From Xylanivirga thermophila (GTDB taxonomy: Bacteria; Bacillota; Clostridia; Caldicoprobacterales; Xylanivirgaceae), in contig NZ_RXHQ01000015.1 in assembly GCF_004138105.1 (NCBI RefSeq), forward strand, positions 1 to 62,074: a stretch of DNA of 62,074 bases. The letters are read 5' to 3'. Both the position numbers and the translations under genes were made by a program. Shown piece by piece: positions 1 to 8,472 of this stretch (position 1 is the first letter of the stretch; every line of letters starts with the position of its first letter). A model generated the notes under the pieces. That model saw only the letters and a program-made list of their open reading frames with translations, had not been told where the DNA came from and made no database searches.

Positions 1-122
1 AAGGGAAGTAATGGTAAGTAGAATTGGAAATTTTAAAGTGAATATTAATCAAAAAGTAGGGGTGAAGCTAAAAAGCCGAACCTTGAAATAAAGTAAGATT
101 AAGCTCTTCGAGTTTTCGAGAG

Positions 123-269
123 CCTACCTATGTATATAGGGAGGGACTTATGTCAGGTAATTTTAGTTCCGGGACGGCAATCGGCCTTTTTACGTCTTTA
201 ATTAACTTTGCTCTTCTTTATGCAGCAAACGCCATAAGTCGTAAATATACAGAGTATGCATTATGGTAA
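123..269 (+). pseudogene. 3' remnant of an LplB-type sugar ABC permease
   Basis: The frame ending at the TAA at 267-269 reads TYVYREGL, then GTAIGLF, then an ALW end, which matches the C-terminus of LplB-type (MalF-like) permeases that pair with the LplC-type protein encoded next. Upstream of about 123 the frame stops resembling the family and meets a stop at 84-86, so only about 48 codons survive. A hairpin (103-122) sits exactly at the break. The stop overlaps the region just before the next gene. The break could be an insertion or deletion end; what lies further upstream is outside the window. Confidence 0.6.
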
Positions 270-286
270 GGGGAGGATATAAGATT

Positions 287-1195
287 ATGGGAAAAAGAAA
301 TTACAATCAAAATGCAATAAAAGAGGGGTCCCCAATTGCTGATTTCTTTATTTATTTTTTTACAATATTTATATGCATAATAACATTATATCCGTTTTAC
401 TATGTAGTTATCATGTCTGTTAGTGATCCTGTAAGGGTGGCAGCAATGGATGTATATTTATATCCGAAGGGGTTTCAGTTAGGGTCATATGGGCTTATTG
501 TAAGAGATGCAAAGATGTGGTGGGCATATCTAAATACATTGATATATGTTGGAGCCGGTACGGCACTTACGCTTTTAACTTCTGTTCTAGGTGCTTATCC
601 TTTAAGCGTAAAGAATCTTCCAGGCAGGAAATGGCTGGTTAGATATTTAATTTTTCCTATGTATTTTGGTGGTGGTTTGATCCCTACATTTTTACTGGTG
701 AACAAGCTTGGTCTATACAATACCAGATGGGCAATTATAATACCTGGAGCAGTAAGTATATGGTATATAATTCTTGTAAGGACGTATTTTATGACTGTAC
801 CAGACTCTATAAAGGAATCAGCTTTTATAGATGGTGCGAGTCATATTCAACTGCTTTTTAAAATAATAGTACCCATATCAAAGCCGATACTGGCGGTAAT
901 CGCCATATATACCATAGTGGGTATATGGAACAGTTGGTTTGGTGCTTTGGTATATCTGCCAAATGAAAAATTGCATCCTCTACAGATGTATTTGTATCGT
1001 GTTTTAGTACAGCAAACAGTAGATCTTAAAGAATTGGCCTTTGATGAGGCGGCCAGTGCAACTAAAAAAATATTTTCCAATATACAGCTTAAATATTCCA
1101 TAATAGTGTTTACTACTTTACCTATAATATTTACCTATCCTTTCTTCCAGAAATATTTTATAAAAGGGGTAATGCTAGGTTCTTTAAAAGAATGA
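287..1195 (+). CDS. LplC-type carbohydrate ABC transporter permease
   Basis: A 302-residue membrane protein of the MalG/LplC class, the second permease of an oligosaccharide or polysaccharide importer. It has an N-terminal segment with LYPFYYVVIMSVSDP, about six hydrophobic spans, and the EAA loop near residues 180-200 (ESAFIDGASHIQLLFKIIVP), where the ATPase docks. The ATG at 287 is preferred over 263 because GGGGAGG lies 11-12 nt before it. The permease remnant upstream and the binding protein downstream complete the usual order. No ATPase gene is seen; such transporters usually share one encoded elsewhere. The substrate cannot be read from sequence. Confidence 0.88.
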   Translation: MGKRNYNQNAIKEGSPIADFFIYFFTIFICIITLYPFYYVVIMSVSDPVRVAAMDVYLYPKGFQLGSYGLIVRDAKMWWAYLNTLIYVGAGTALTLLTSVLGAYPLSVKNLPGRKWLVRYLIFPMYFGGGLIPTFLLVNKLGLYNTRWAIIIPGAVSIWYIILVRTYFMTVPDSIKESAFIDGASHIQLLFKIIVPISKPILAVIAIYTIVGIWNSWFGALVYLPNEKLHPLQMYLYRVLVQQTVDLKELAFDEAASATKKIFSNIQLKYSIIVFTTLPIIFTYPFFQKYFIKGVMLGSLKE

Positions 1196-1289
1196 TTGAT
1201 GGGATATTGTATATTTGATTTTCTATTCTGCGTTAAATAAAAATAGACGCAGGTTATAAAAAAATCATTATATAGGGAGGAATGTAATA

Positions 1290-2966
1290 ATGAAAAGATC
1301 AAAAACTTTAATAATCTTTTTATTGGTCTTTAGTCTGATGCTTACCTCTGTTGCATGTGGCAAAAAAAGCGGAGAGGATACATCAAATTCGAGTTCAAAG
1401 GTAGAAGATAACAAAAAAGATGACGATACTAAGAAAGTGGAAGATGACAAAAAAGAAGAGAAGGCTAAACTCCATCTACTTGGGCCCGATAAAGGTGGGG
1501 ACATAAAGTTTGCTGATAGGGAAAAGTACCCTGTTTGGAAAGAAGTACAGAAGCTTCTTGACGCAGCTAACTTAGACCTAGAATATGAAATAGTACCAGC
1601 GGAACAATATAAAGTTGTTATCCAGACACGAATGGCATCGGCAAGTGATTTACCTGATATTGCAAATGTCTCTCCTTTAGATGATACCACAGTATTAAAT
1701 CTTGCTAGACAAGGTGTAATACTTGAGCTTAATTCACTTGCTGATGAGCATAGCAATGGAAATATAAAAAAATTCTATAATGAATATTTTCCCTACGCAA
1801 AGCAGTTAACTACTTCGCCTGATGGAAAGATGTACTGGTTTAGTAATCTTCATAAGAAGCTATATAAAGGAACGGAACCAGCACCAGTGGCCTTGACTAT
1901 GAATATTAGGAAGGATTGGCTTGATAAACTTAATATTCCTGTACCTACTACTGCTGATGAATATTTTAATGCATTAAAGACTATGCGGGATAAGGATGCT
2001 AATGGTAATGGTCAAAAAGATGAGATACTCATATATGATCCTGCCAGATTTAATGGTGCTATAGCTCAATGGTTTGGTCTTGGTATAGATATAACGGCTG
2101 TTGATATGGAAAATAAGAAAGTAGTATCTCCTTGGTATCAAGAAGGCGTAAAAGACTATTTTAAATATTTACAAAGATTAGTTAAAGAAAATATAATAGA
2201 TGCTAGTCTAATTGGTGCTGGTTCAGAAGAAGTTCAGCAAAAGATTACGGAAAATAAAACAGCTTCTATAACTGATTATAATCTGGAAACATATAGAGAA
2301 CCAACCATAGAAGGTGGGGGCGAATATATGCCACTTATGCCTCTTAAAGCTGTGGATGGTATAGAGCCTGCAGCCCAGTTAGAATCACCTTTCTTGGTAT
2401 GGCAAAAGTTTGCTGTGACGAAAAATTGCAAAAATCCCGAGGCAGCTATTGCATTTTTTGATATTATATATTCGGAAGAGTATGCAGACTTACTATTTTG
2501 GGGAATTGAGGGTTTAACATATGAAGTTGGAGATGATGGGGTTAAGAAATTTAAGGATATAACCGGATCGTTTGATACTCAACTGGCAAATGAAGGGAAA
2601 ATTGCAGGACAACAAGTTTTTGGCGATACTGTTTTTCCAAGGGTACAATTTGCTAATTTAGAGTATGAATTACAGGGACGTCCTGAATATAAGACTAATC
2701 ATCAATTAGAAATAATGACGTACAAACCATATTTCTACAATAAAAATTATCTGGCTATTCCTGATGATGATCAGCTAGAGAAAAAGACACAAATACTTAA
2801 CGATATAACAACATACTCTGAAGAATTAGCAACAAAACTTGCTTTAGGACAAAAATCTCTCGATGATTGGGATAAGTATATGGCTGATCTTAAAGAATTA
2901 GGGCTTGATGAGCTTATTGAGATAGATCAACAGCTATTGGATAGATATTTTAGCTTAGAGAAATAG
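1290..2966 (+). CDS. LplA-type extracellular sugar-binding lipoprotein
   Basis: A 558-residue solute-binding protein. It starts with a lysine-containing signal peptide and the lipobox SVAC (Cys23), followed by a charged Ser/Lys/Asp-rich linker that tethers it to the membrane. The body has the features of family 1 sugar-binding proteins, including a calcium-loop-like DKDANGNGQKDE at about residue 231. AGGGAGG precedes the ATG. It follows the permease by 94 bp and ends before a strong terminator, so it is the last gene of the transporter operon. Confidence 0.88.
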   Translation: MKRSKTLIIFLLVFSLMLTSVACGKKSGEDTSNSSSKVEDNKKDDDTKKVEDDKKEEKAKLHLLGPDKGGDIKFADREKYPVWKEVQKLLDAANLDLEYEIVPAEQYKVVIQTRMASASDLPDIANVSPLDDTTVLNLARQGVILELNSLADEHSNGNIKKFYNEYFPYAKQLTTSPDGKMYWFSNLHKKLYKGTEPAPVALTMNIRKDWLDKLNIPVPTTADEYFNALKTMRDKDANGNGQKDEILIYDPARFNGAIAQWFGLGIDITAVDMENKKVVSPWYQEGVKDYFKYLQRLVKENIIDASLIGAGSEEVQQKITENKTASITDYNLETYREPTIEGGGEYMPLMPLKAVDGIEPAAQLESPFLVWQKFAVTKNCKNPEAAIAFFDIIYSEEYADLLFWGIEGLTYEVGDDGVKKFKDITGSFDTQLANEGKIAGQQVFGDTVFPRVQFANLEYELQGRPEYKTNHQLEIMTYKPYFYNKNYLAIPDDDQLEKKTQILNDITTYSEELATKLALGQKSLDDWDKYMADLKELGLDELIEIDQQLLDRYFSLEK

Positions 2967-2972
2967 AGGGAT

Positions 2973-3012
2973 AAAAAATATGCTAGTCTGTATACAGACT
3001 AGCATATTTTTT
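2973..3012. terminator. Bidirectional terminator between converging genes
   Basis: Perfect inverted repeat with 18-nt arms (AAATATGCTAGTCTG side) around a TATA loop, flanked by A-run and T-run. It ends the sugar transporter operon on the plus strand and the ADP-ribosylglycohydrolase gene on the minus strand, overlapping that gene's stop codon. Confidence 0.9.
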
Positions 3013-3832
3013 ATGATAATTCTTTACTTAGAAATGCATTCCATTCATCATAAATAGCACGAAGGTCGGTATCAAGAAAAGCAAGAGCTTTTTCTTCGAT
3101 GTTTTTAGGGACACCGTAATATGCTTGTGCAATAGATCCTGTTATAGCCGCTAAGGTATCGCTGTCACCTCCAACGGAAACGGCAGTACGGATTGCGTCT
3201 TCAAAGGAAATAGACTCCAAGAATGCCTCAATGGCTTGTGGTACAGTTTCTTGGCAGGTTTCGTTGAATTTATATGTATCTCTGATTTCGTCTATGGTAA
3301 AACTTAGGGGATAGTAGGAGGTGTCTATTTTTTTACGGATTTCGTTTTTAGCAACTCCCTGTCGGGCCATGAAAATTGCCACGACAACTGCTTCAGCACC
3401 TTTTATACCTTCTGGGTGATTATGTGTTATCCGTGTTATGATTTCGGATAGTCTTTTTGCTTCACTTTCAGTTTTTGCAATGAAGCCCGCGGGACTTATA
3501 CGCATGGCTGCACCATTGCCGAAACTATTGTATGGTCTAGGGTTCTCACTGAAAATCCATTGGGAGAACATTCCCCCATAACCACAGTTTGGGTAATTAC
3601 CTCCGATTTTTTGCATATACTTGATAGTCATCTTTTCAAGAAGTTTGTCATATTCGCCAACAGAAATGCCTTTAATCTTTTCTGTTTCCATAATAGCCTT
3701 TGCCACTGCAAGGGTCATGATGCTATCATCGGTTGCTTGGCAATTATCTGTAAATAGTTTAAAATTCTTATCCCGATAATTGGTGAATTCAAAACGGGAT
3801 CCAACGATATCACCTATGATTGCACCTATCAT
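3011..3832 (-). CDS. ADP-ribosylglycohydrolase family protein (DraG-like)
   Basis: A 273-residue protein of the ADP-ribosylglycohydrolase fold, which removes ADP-ribose or related groups using two metal ions. The N-terminus has GAIIGDIVGSRFEF and then TDDSIMT (about residues 35-41), the first metal ligands; the C-terminal part has GGDSDTLAAITGSIAQAYYG, the second ligand set. Length is normal. AAGGAGG precedes the ATG by 7 nt. It converges on the transporter operon and seems monocistronic. The true substrate is unknown; many members act on small molecules rather than proteins. Confidence 0.88.
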   Translation of the reverse strand: MIGAIIGDIVGSRFEFTNYRDKNFKLFTDNCQATDDSIMTLAVAKAIMETEKIKGISVGEYDKLLEKMTIKYMQKIGGNYPNCGYGGMFSQWIFSENPRPYNSFGNGAAMRISPAGFIAKTESEAKRLSEIITRITHNHPEGIKGAEAVVVAIFMARQGVAKNEIRKKIDTSYYPLSFTIDEIRDTYKFNETCQETVPQAIEAFLESISFEDAIRTAVSVGGDSDTLAAITGSIAQAYYGVPKNIEEKALAFLDTDLRAIYDEWNAFLSKELS

Positions 3833-4011
3833 TAATATACCTCCTTATATAATTGTGGTTTTATATCTATTTACTTTATATTTTATGGCTAACTTTTTAC
3901 AATTTATAAATTCATATAGGATAGATGAAAAATTCCATGTTTATAAAAAGTTCAGTGGATTAAAAAGGTTTTGCACAAAATTCAGTTTTATTATAATTTT
4001 TAGGGAAGTAA

Positions 4012-4041
4012 AAGGGCTACAGAAAAAACACTGTAGCCCTT
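4012..4041 (-). terminator. Terminator of tRNA-Ser
   Basis: Inverted repeat with 11-nt arms (AAGGGCTACAG / CTGTAGCCCTT) directly after the tRNA 3' end on the minus strand, followed on that strand by a short T-run. Confidence 0.8.
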
Positions 4042-4046
4042 AATAT

Positions 4047-4141
4047 TGGCGGAGAGAGAGGGATTCGAACCCTCGAACGGAATTTGAGTCCCGTTACACG
4101 ATTTCCAGTCGTGCGCCTTCAACCAACTCGACCATCTCTCC
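4047..4141 (-). tRNA. tRNA-Ser(GGA)
   Basis: A 95-nt class II tRNA on the minus strand. The acceptor stem is GGAGAGA/TCTCTCC with discriminator G and an encoded CCA end (4047-4049 on the plus strand). The anticodon loop is CTGGAAA within the stem CACGA/TCGTG, giving anticodon GGA. The long variable arm (ACGGGACTCAAATTCCGT) and the GGTTCGAATCC T-arm are both clear and typical of serine tRNAs. Confidence 0.96.
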
Positions 4142-4234
4142 ATGTAATATTGGTTTACCTATAAATCAATTATTATTTTATGACGCTTATATAGTATACA
4201 ATGCTGAGCAAAAAAAATCAAGAGGTTTTAAAAT

Positions 4235-4275
4235 AAATGCGTCAAGATATTAAAATTGCCTATCTTGACGCATTT
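4235..4275 (-). terminator. Terminator of the Spo0E-like gene
   Basis: Inverted repeat with 15-nt arms (AAATGCGTCAAGATA / TATCTTGACGCATTT) just after the stop of the small minus-strand gene at 4294. Confidence 0.8.
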
Positions 4276-4293
4276 ACCTGCCTTAAAATTGAA

Positions 4294-4479
4294 TTAATGA
4301 TTTTTAGCTTCCTTATTAGTCTTTTCTGTTAGTTTTAAATATTCGACTATGAGGTTGTCCAGCTTTTTGCTAATATTTACTAGTTTCTCATCTGTTAAAT
4401 GTCCATTTTGATTTTTTATTATGTTATTTAGTTTGGTTTGTAGGGTAATAATTTCTAGGCGCAATTCATTTATAGCCAT
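4294..4479 (-). CDS. Spo0E-like aspartyl-phosphate phosphatase
   Basis: A 61-residue two-helix protein with the Spo0E signature SxxLDxLI (SKKLDNLIVEY, residues 37-47). Spo0E-family proteins dephosphorylate Spo0A~P and delay sporulation. Length is typical for the family (50-85 residues). A very strong GGGGGAGGGGG ribosome site precedes the ATG. It is a single gene with its own terminator. The inference for the host is that it makes spores. A second Spo0E-like motif occurs as the tail of the GGDEF protein at 26838. Confidence 0.85.
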   Translation of the reverse strand: MAINELRLEIITLQTKLNNIIKNQNGHLTDEKLVNISKKLDNLIVEYLKLTEKTNKEAKNH

Positions 4480-4623
4480 TATTATTCCCCCTCCCCCAAT
4501 GACTATAAAAGCCCTAAAATCTTACCAGTTAGTTTTTTATCTTCCATATTCTAGTATATATGAAGAATATAATATAGTCAATGTTTTTGAATATATTTTT
4601 ATATTAAATTCTTGATCAATTTG

Positions 4624-5031
4624 CTATATTAAGTATTGGATATTATTTCCGTCCTCATTAATATAATCTATAATAGACTTATTAGTATTTAAATCTATAA
4701 ATAATGTACAGCGTTTATCATCATTTTGCCATGAAAGACGTACTTTATCCTTTGTACAATTTAGGACCTTAAATTCTCCATTAAAACTAGGATACTTATT
4801 TCTAAATCTTATAAGCTTAAAAAGCCTCTTAACAACCTCTCTATTAATCTCCTTATCTATTTCATTAATACTGTAATTATGGCGGTTTATTGCGTGGCTA
4901 TCAGTATTATTTTTTAATGATTCATAGTCATTTGCTCCTGCCAATGCACCTACATAATAAACCTGTGGTACCCCTGGAGTGAAGAACTGAATAGCTCTAG
5001 CCGCCAAATATGCATTGTCATCATTGTTAGG
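4624..5031 (-). pseudogene. C-terminal remnant of a sucrose-phosphorylase-like GH13 enzyme
   Basis: The minus-strand frame from 5031 reads NNDDNAYLAARAIQFF, then TPGVPQVYYVGALAG and INRHNYS, which are the C-terminal blocks of GH13 sucrose/glucosylglycerate phosphorylases. These enzymes have about 480-560 residues; here only about 135 remain, with no catalytic Asp/Glu region, no ribosome site, and a stop in frame at 5032-5034. It is therefore a decayed fragment that cannot make an active enzyme. Confidence 0.78.
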
Positions 5032-5241
5032 TTATAAGTTGTACTTTGTTTTTTATCGATACTTTGTAAACCTCAACTTAGTTATTTGGTAAATTTTGAG
5101 CTAAGGTTTATAAATTTTAAACAATAGTGAACATAATTAAGGTTGAAGTAATGAAAATTAATTTTAAACCTATAAATGCTAAGACTCTATTTCCCTTTTT
5201 AAAAATATGGGTATAATATAGGGGTAGAGGGGATGATATGC

Positions 5242-5616
5242 ATGAAATATAAGATAATAACTAAGTGCCCAGTATGCGAGGAAGAGCTTGAAGTAACAAC
5301 TCTGGTATGTCCAGGCTGTAGTACTAAATATGAGGGGCATTTTGTGTTAGATAAATTTAGTTATCTTACGGCAGAGCAAAAGTATTTTATAGAAATCTTT
5401 TTAAAGTGCAGGGGAAATATAAAAGAAGTAGAAAAGGAACTGAATATTTCCTATCCTACAGTTAGAAGTAGATTAAATGATATTATTTATAGCCTTGGAT
5501 ATGACATATCAGGAGGATCTGAGAAGTCTGATGTAGATAAAGACAAGATATTGGACATGCTTGATAATGGGGAAATATCGGCAAATGAAGCTATAAAAAT
5601 CCTAAAAGGTCGGTGA
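5242..5616 (+). CDS. DUF2089 family zinc-ribbon/HTH protein
   Basis: A 124-residue protein with an N-terminal zinc ribbon (CPVC at about residue 9 and CPGC at about residue 26), a central helix-turn-helix (residues 55-95, with ISYPTVRSRLNDIIY) and a short acidic C-terminal segment (ILDMLDNGEISANEAIKILKG). This layout fits DUF2089, a presumed transcription regulator. The ATG at 5242 is preferred over 5233 because GAGGGG lies 9 nt before it. A TATAAT box (5212-5217) lies upstream. The DUF3842 gene follows after 5 bp, so they form an operon. The target is unknown. Confidence 0.8.
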   Translation: MKYKIITKCPVCEEELEVTTLVCPGCSTKYEGHFVLDKFSYLTAEQKYFIEIFLKCRGNIKEVEKELNISYPTVRSRLNDIIYSLGYDISGGSEKSDVDKDKILDMLDNGEISANEAIKILKGR

Positions 5617-5621
5617 TTTAG

Positions 5622-6035
5622 GTGAATATAGGGGTAATGGATGCTCAGGGTGCTGGATTAGGTCAGAGTGTTATAAAGCGCCTAAGACATGAGATTGGAG
5701 ATCTTGTATATATAATTGCGCTAGGTACTAATAATGCAGCGACAGCTAATATGTTAAAGGCGGGAGCTGATTTAGGTATAACGGGGGAAGAGGATATTTG
5801 TTTATTTTGTAGGAAAAATACTATAGATGCTTTAATAGGTCCAGTGGGGATTATGTGTAGTGGAGGTATAAATGGGGAGATAACAGCATCTATTTCAATG
5901 GCTGTATTTGAAATGGAGTGTATTAAATATATAATTCCATTAAGAAAACATGGTATATATATACCAGGGACTCGAGAATTGCAGATAAAGGATATAATAA
6001 ATGAAATAGTACAGGATATAAAAAAAACGATATAA
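5622..6035 (+). CDS. DUF3842 family protein
   Basis: A 137-residue protein starting with GTG (GGTGA ribosome motif just upstream). It opens with a nucleotide-binding-like beta-strand and glycine loop (VMDAQGAGLGQSVI) and carries ALGTNNAATANMLKAGAD and IGPVGIMCSGGINGEIT, as in DUF3842. No function is established for this family. It is co-transcribed with the DUF2089 regulator in this window. Confidence 0.8.
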   Translation: MNIGVMDAQGAGLGQSVIKRLRHEIGDLVYIIALGTNNAATANMLKAGADLGITGEEDICLFCRKNTIDALIGPVGIMCSGGINGEITASISMAVFEMECIKYIIPLRKHGIYIPGTRELQIKDIINEIVQDIKKTI

Positions 6036-6062
6036 TATTGAATCTAGATTCAATATTATATC
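6029..6062. terminator. Terminator of the ECF S-component gene
   Basis: A perfect 34-nt palindrome with arms GATATAATATTGAATCT. On the minus strand it is followed by a T8 run, so it chiefly ends the minus-strand ECF gene; it also overlaps the end of the DUF3842 gene and could act both ways. Confidence 0.8.
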
Positions 6063-6075
6063 TAAAAAATTTCTA

Positions 6076-6600
6076 TCACCCATTTAGATTTGCTGGTTCT
6101 TTATTTTTTTCAAGCATTTTAACTATAAAAGGAATAATTGCTATTTGTATTATAATGCCCCATATTGGTTTAACGAATGATGAAACTAAAAAGGCTTTAA
6201 ATAGGAATTCTTCTCCCTTTGTTGCTAGCAATATATAATTTACTATGCCATAAACCGCCCGGCCAGCTAACATAGCGATTATTAAGGATAGATATACATT
6301 TAGATGCTTCGATTTATATGTATATCCTGATATTGCACCGTATGTAGCAAGCTCGAAAGCCATGGCTAGTGCCATAGGGTATATGGGTGGCATTCCTGTT
6401 AAAAGTGAATTTAAAAAAGGTGTTATAAATCCTACGATTAGCCCGTATCTGGTGCCTAACAAAAAGCCACAGAGTAATACAGGTATATGCATGGGCAATA
6501 AGATTGACCCACCAATACCTGCTAAATGGAAAATATAAGGTATTATTATACCAAGGGCCAAAAAAAAGCTGGCCTTTACTAAATTAGATGTTTTATTCAT
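6076..6600 (-). CDS. ECF transporter S component, substrate unknown
   Basis: A 174-residue protein with about six membrane spans. It has the ALGIIIPYIFH start and the LLPMHIPVLLCGFLLGTRYGLIVG segment seen in ECF substrate-binding subunits, which capture a vitamin or precursor and pair with a shared energising module encoded elsewhere. AGGAGGG precedes the ATG. Its transcript leader contains a promoter and an intrinsic terminator (separate entry), so uptake is probably controlled by an RNA or attenuation signal. The ligand cannot be inferred. Confidence 0.8.
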   Translation of the reverse strand: MNKTSNLVKASFFLALGIIIPYIFHLAGIGGSILLPMHIPVLLCGFLLGTRYGLIVGFITPFLNSLLTGMPPIYPMALAMAFELATYGAISGYTYKSKHLNVYLSLIIAMLAGRAVYGIVNYILLATKGEEFLFKAFLVSSFVKPIWGIIIQIAIIPFIVKMLEKNKEPANLNG

Positions 6601-6601
6601 T

Positions 6602-6777
6602 ATGTTCCCTCCTGTTTTGTAAATATTGTAAATACATAAAAAGGCAGAGAATAAAATTCTCTGCCTTCGTGGCGTAAAAATATTGAGTTTTATATCTTAA
6701 AAATTCATGCTAAATGATTATAAATTTTCGTAATTTACAATCACGCACATTATACCAATTATTAGATATAAATGCAA
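6602..6777 (-). promoter_or_regulatory. Leader with promoter and attenuator for the ECF S-component
   Basis: On the minus strand a TTGCAT box (6772-6777) and a TATAAT box (6749-6754) are spaced 17 bp apart. About 75 nt later an intrinsic terminator (6641-6667, arms AAGGCAGAGAA / TTCTCTGCCTT, then TTTTT) stands before the ribosome site. Between them a stem of about 12 bp (TGATTGTAAATT side) can form. A terminator between promoter and start implies conditional read-through. It matches no riboswitch class that I recognise. Confidence 0.6.
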
Positions 6778-6788
6778 GCCTATTTACT

Positions 6789-6998
6789 TTATTTAATAAA
6801 GTTGTAAATATGAAAAATTGTCAATATAACTGACATTATAATTAAAGATATAAAACAGTTTCCCATAATTTCTTCTGCGCCTTCATTGTCTTTCTCTCCC
6901 ATCTTAATAGATGCCCTTGGTGATCCTCCTTTATATTTTTTTATTATTTGGAAGTAGATATAAAAGATATTAGCTTCTTTTCTATAGAAAGACATCAT
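6789..6998 (-). CDS. Small putative membrane protein
   Basis: A 69-codon frame with AGGAAGGGG well placed before its ATG, a basic N-terminal half and one hydrophobic helix at the C-terminus (CFISLIIMSVILTIF). It ends just before the -35 box of the ECF leader on the same strand. I recognise no family, and the upstream half has low-complexity coding character. The ribosome site is the main support. Confidence 0.4.
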   Translation of the reverse strand: MMSFYRKEANIFYIYFQIIKKYKGGSPRASIKMGEKDNEGAEEIMGNCFISLIIMSVILTIFHIYNFIK

Positions 6999-7102
6999 TA
7001 CACCCCTTCCTAATATAGTTCAAAATTAAACTATTTTATAATTCACTTCTGACAGTATTACTACGAAGTCACCATTACTTGTATTGATGTTAATTTACTA
7101 CT

Positions 7103-7131
7103 TGTTAAAAGAGGGTATATCTGTTAGAATG
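7103..7131 (+). promoter_or_regulatory. Promoter of the THF riboswitch-folT transcript
   Basis: TTGTTA (7103-7108) and TAGAAT (7126-7131) with a 17-bp spacer, about 80 bp upstream of the riboswitch aptamer. Confidence 0.6.
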
Positions 7132-7214
7132 TAAGCATAGTTAATGATAACTTTTTATAAGGGTTATCATAAATCTGGCAGGGTATATCCTGCTAACTAA
7201 CATTAACAATAAAA

Positions 7215-7349
7215 GGCAGAGTAGGTGTGCTCGCGTTAAGTGCTAAGGGATGGGACGTTGCCCTTGGACGAAAAGCATAAAATGCTTGCGGTGGGACATC
7301 GCGTTCGCTGTCACATCAATAGAAGATGATCTTCTTTTCATTTGATGTG
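7215..7349 (+). promoter_or_regulatory. THF (tetrahydrofolate) riboswitch with expression-platform hairpin
   Basis: The aptamer (7215-7312) has the THF-I hallmarks: P1 closed by GGCAG/CTGTC, the conserved GAGTAGG start, CGCGTTAAGTG, GGGATGGGACGTTGCCC with its GGACGAA partner, and the GCGGTGGGAC 3' core. It is followed at once by a hairpin (7312-7349, arms CACATCAA/TTGATGTG, sharing one base with P1) and then the folT ribosome site GGAGAGGAG. Folate binding is expected to switch folT expression, probably at translation because no T-run follows the hairpin. Confidence 0.92.
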
Positions 7350-7383
7350 CCAGTACTGTCAAAAAATGGAGAGGAGATTTTTT

Positions 7384-7923
7384 ATGCAAAAAATGTCTAC
7401 TAGGGAGATGGTATATCTCTCACTTCTTATTGCCCTTAATATTGTTCTGACGCGTATTGCAAGTATCAGGATAAACATTGGCGGGGCAGAGGTCGTTAGA
7501 ATAGGTTTTGGAGGATTTCCGATTATTTTAGCTGGTATTATGTTTGGACCATCTGCGGGAGGTATCGTGGGGGCTATTGGTGATATAATTGGGTATTGGA
7601 TAAATCCCATGGGACCCTACATGCCACATTTTACATTAACAGCTGCCCTAACGGGTATTATACCAGCTCTTGTGTTGAAGCCGTTTAAAAAACATCCCTT
7701 TTCCTTATGGCAGCTAATATTAGCTATTGCCATAGGCCAGACAATAACGTCCATTATAATGGTTCCCTATTTTATGCAGAGACTTTTTAAAGTACCAATG
7801 ATTATGACAGTTCCAGGGAAGATAAAGGGACAGGCATTTCATGTACCTATATATGCATTTATGGCCAAGGTAATCATGGGCAGATTATCGGTAGTAGTGC
7901 ATGGTCAGGGAAAATCTTTATAA
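7384..7923 (+). CDS. folT: FolT, folate-specific ECF S component
   Basis: A 179-residue six-span membrane protein. It begins MSTREMVYLSLLIALNIVLT-like after the initiating Met and has RIGFGGFPIILAGIMFGP and GAIGDIIGYWINPMGPYMPHF, as in FolT proteins that bind folates and couple to the ECF-AAT module. The start at 7384 is chosen because GGAGAGGAG lies 7-8 nt before it; an earlier ATG at 7342 falls inside the riboswitch hairpin. The THF riboswitch directly upstream independently supports the substrate. Confidence 0.92.
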   Translation: MQKMSTREMVYLSLLIALNIVLTRIASIRINIGGAEVVRIGFGGFPIILAGIMFGPSAGGIVGAIGDIIGYWINPMGPYMPHFTLTAALTGIIPALVLKPFKKHPFSLWQLILAIAIGQTITSIIMVPYFMQRLFKVPMIMTVPGKIKGQAFHVPIYAFMAKVIMGRLSVVVHGQGKSL

Positions 7924-8035
7924 TTTATGGTTTTAGAGGGTAAACTTTGATTTGTAAGGCGAATAATAATATAGAGTTATGAATTAAAGATAGCTTGAAT
8001 TTTCTGTGTATGAAATATATGGTCGTAAAATTTCC

Positions 8036-8064
8036 TTGCAAAATGGGTATATATATAGTAAAAT
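8036..8064 (+). promoter_or_regulatory. Promoter of SRP RNA
   Basis: TTGCAA (8036-8041) and TAAAAT (8059-8064) with a 17-bp spacer, ending 27 bp before the mature SRP RNA. Confidence 0.7.
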
Positions 8065-8090
8065 AGCCTTATGACAAAGTTAAAAAGTTT

Positions 8091-8359
8091 GCCGTGCTAG
8101 ACGGGGAGGTAGCGGTGCCCTATTCCCGCAATCCGCTATAGCGGGGTTGAATTCCTACCGTAGGCTGGTGTCTGTGAGGTTCTGGCCCGCGTAAGTGGCA
8201 AAGATGATTGGGTCCTACGCAACGGGAATCTATGAACCCTGTCAGATCCGGAAGGAAGCAGCAGTAAGTGGACACTCTCGTGTGCCGCAGGGTAGCCTGG
8301 TCGGAGTTAACTGCGTGGTTACCGCTTGTAGTCATTTAGTCGAGGGTAGGTGCACGGCA
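8091..8359 (+). ncRNA. ffs: SRP RNA, long Gram-positive type
   Basis: A 269-nt RNA with matching ends GCCGTGC (8091-8097) and GCACGGC (8352-8358). It contains the conserved helix 8 region with GTCAGATCCGGAAGGAAGCA (about 8241), the GGAA tetraloop and the asymmetric loop bound by Ffh. The length shows that it has the Alu domain found in Bacillus and Clostridia. It lies before dnaX, a common order in Clostridia. Confidence 0.96.
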
Positions 8360-8369
8360 CTTAAAATTT

Positions 8370-8406
8370 ATAAGCCATGTATAAAATCATGGCTTATATT
8401 ATTTTT
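8370..8406 (+). terminator. SRP RNA terminator
   Basis: Arms ATAAGCCATG/CATGGCTTAT (8370-8397) followed by ATTATTTTT. Confidence 0.85.
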
Positions 8407-8472
8407 GGCTACCCATTTTGGGATGTTTTATGTTATCATTAGTTTAACAAAGGACAAAAGCAGGTGATTTTT

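Noticed and set aside
1..125. Possible 3' end of a group II intron at the permease break
   Set aside because: A hairpin and a CCTAT end are suggestive of domain VI, but no domain V sequence lies just upstream, and the only frame there does not resemble a maturase.
3780..4043. Plus-strand frame overlapping the start of the ADP-ribosylglycohydrolase gene
   Set aside because: No ribosome site, and it runs through the tRNA terminator; a shadow frame.
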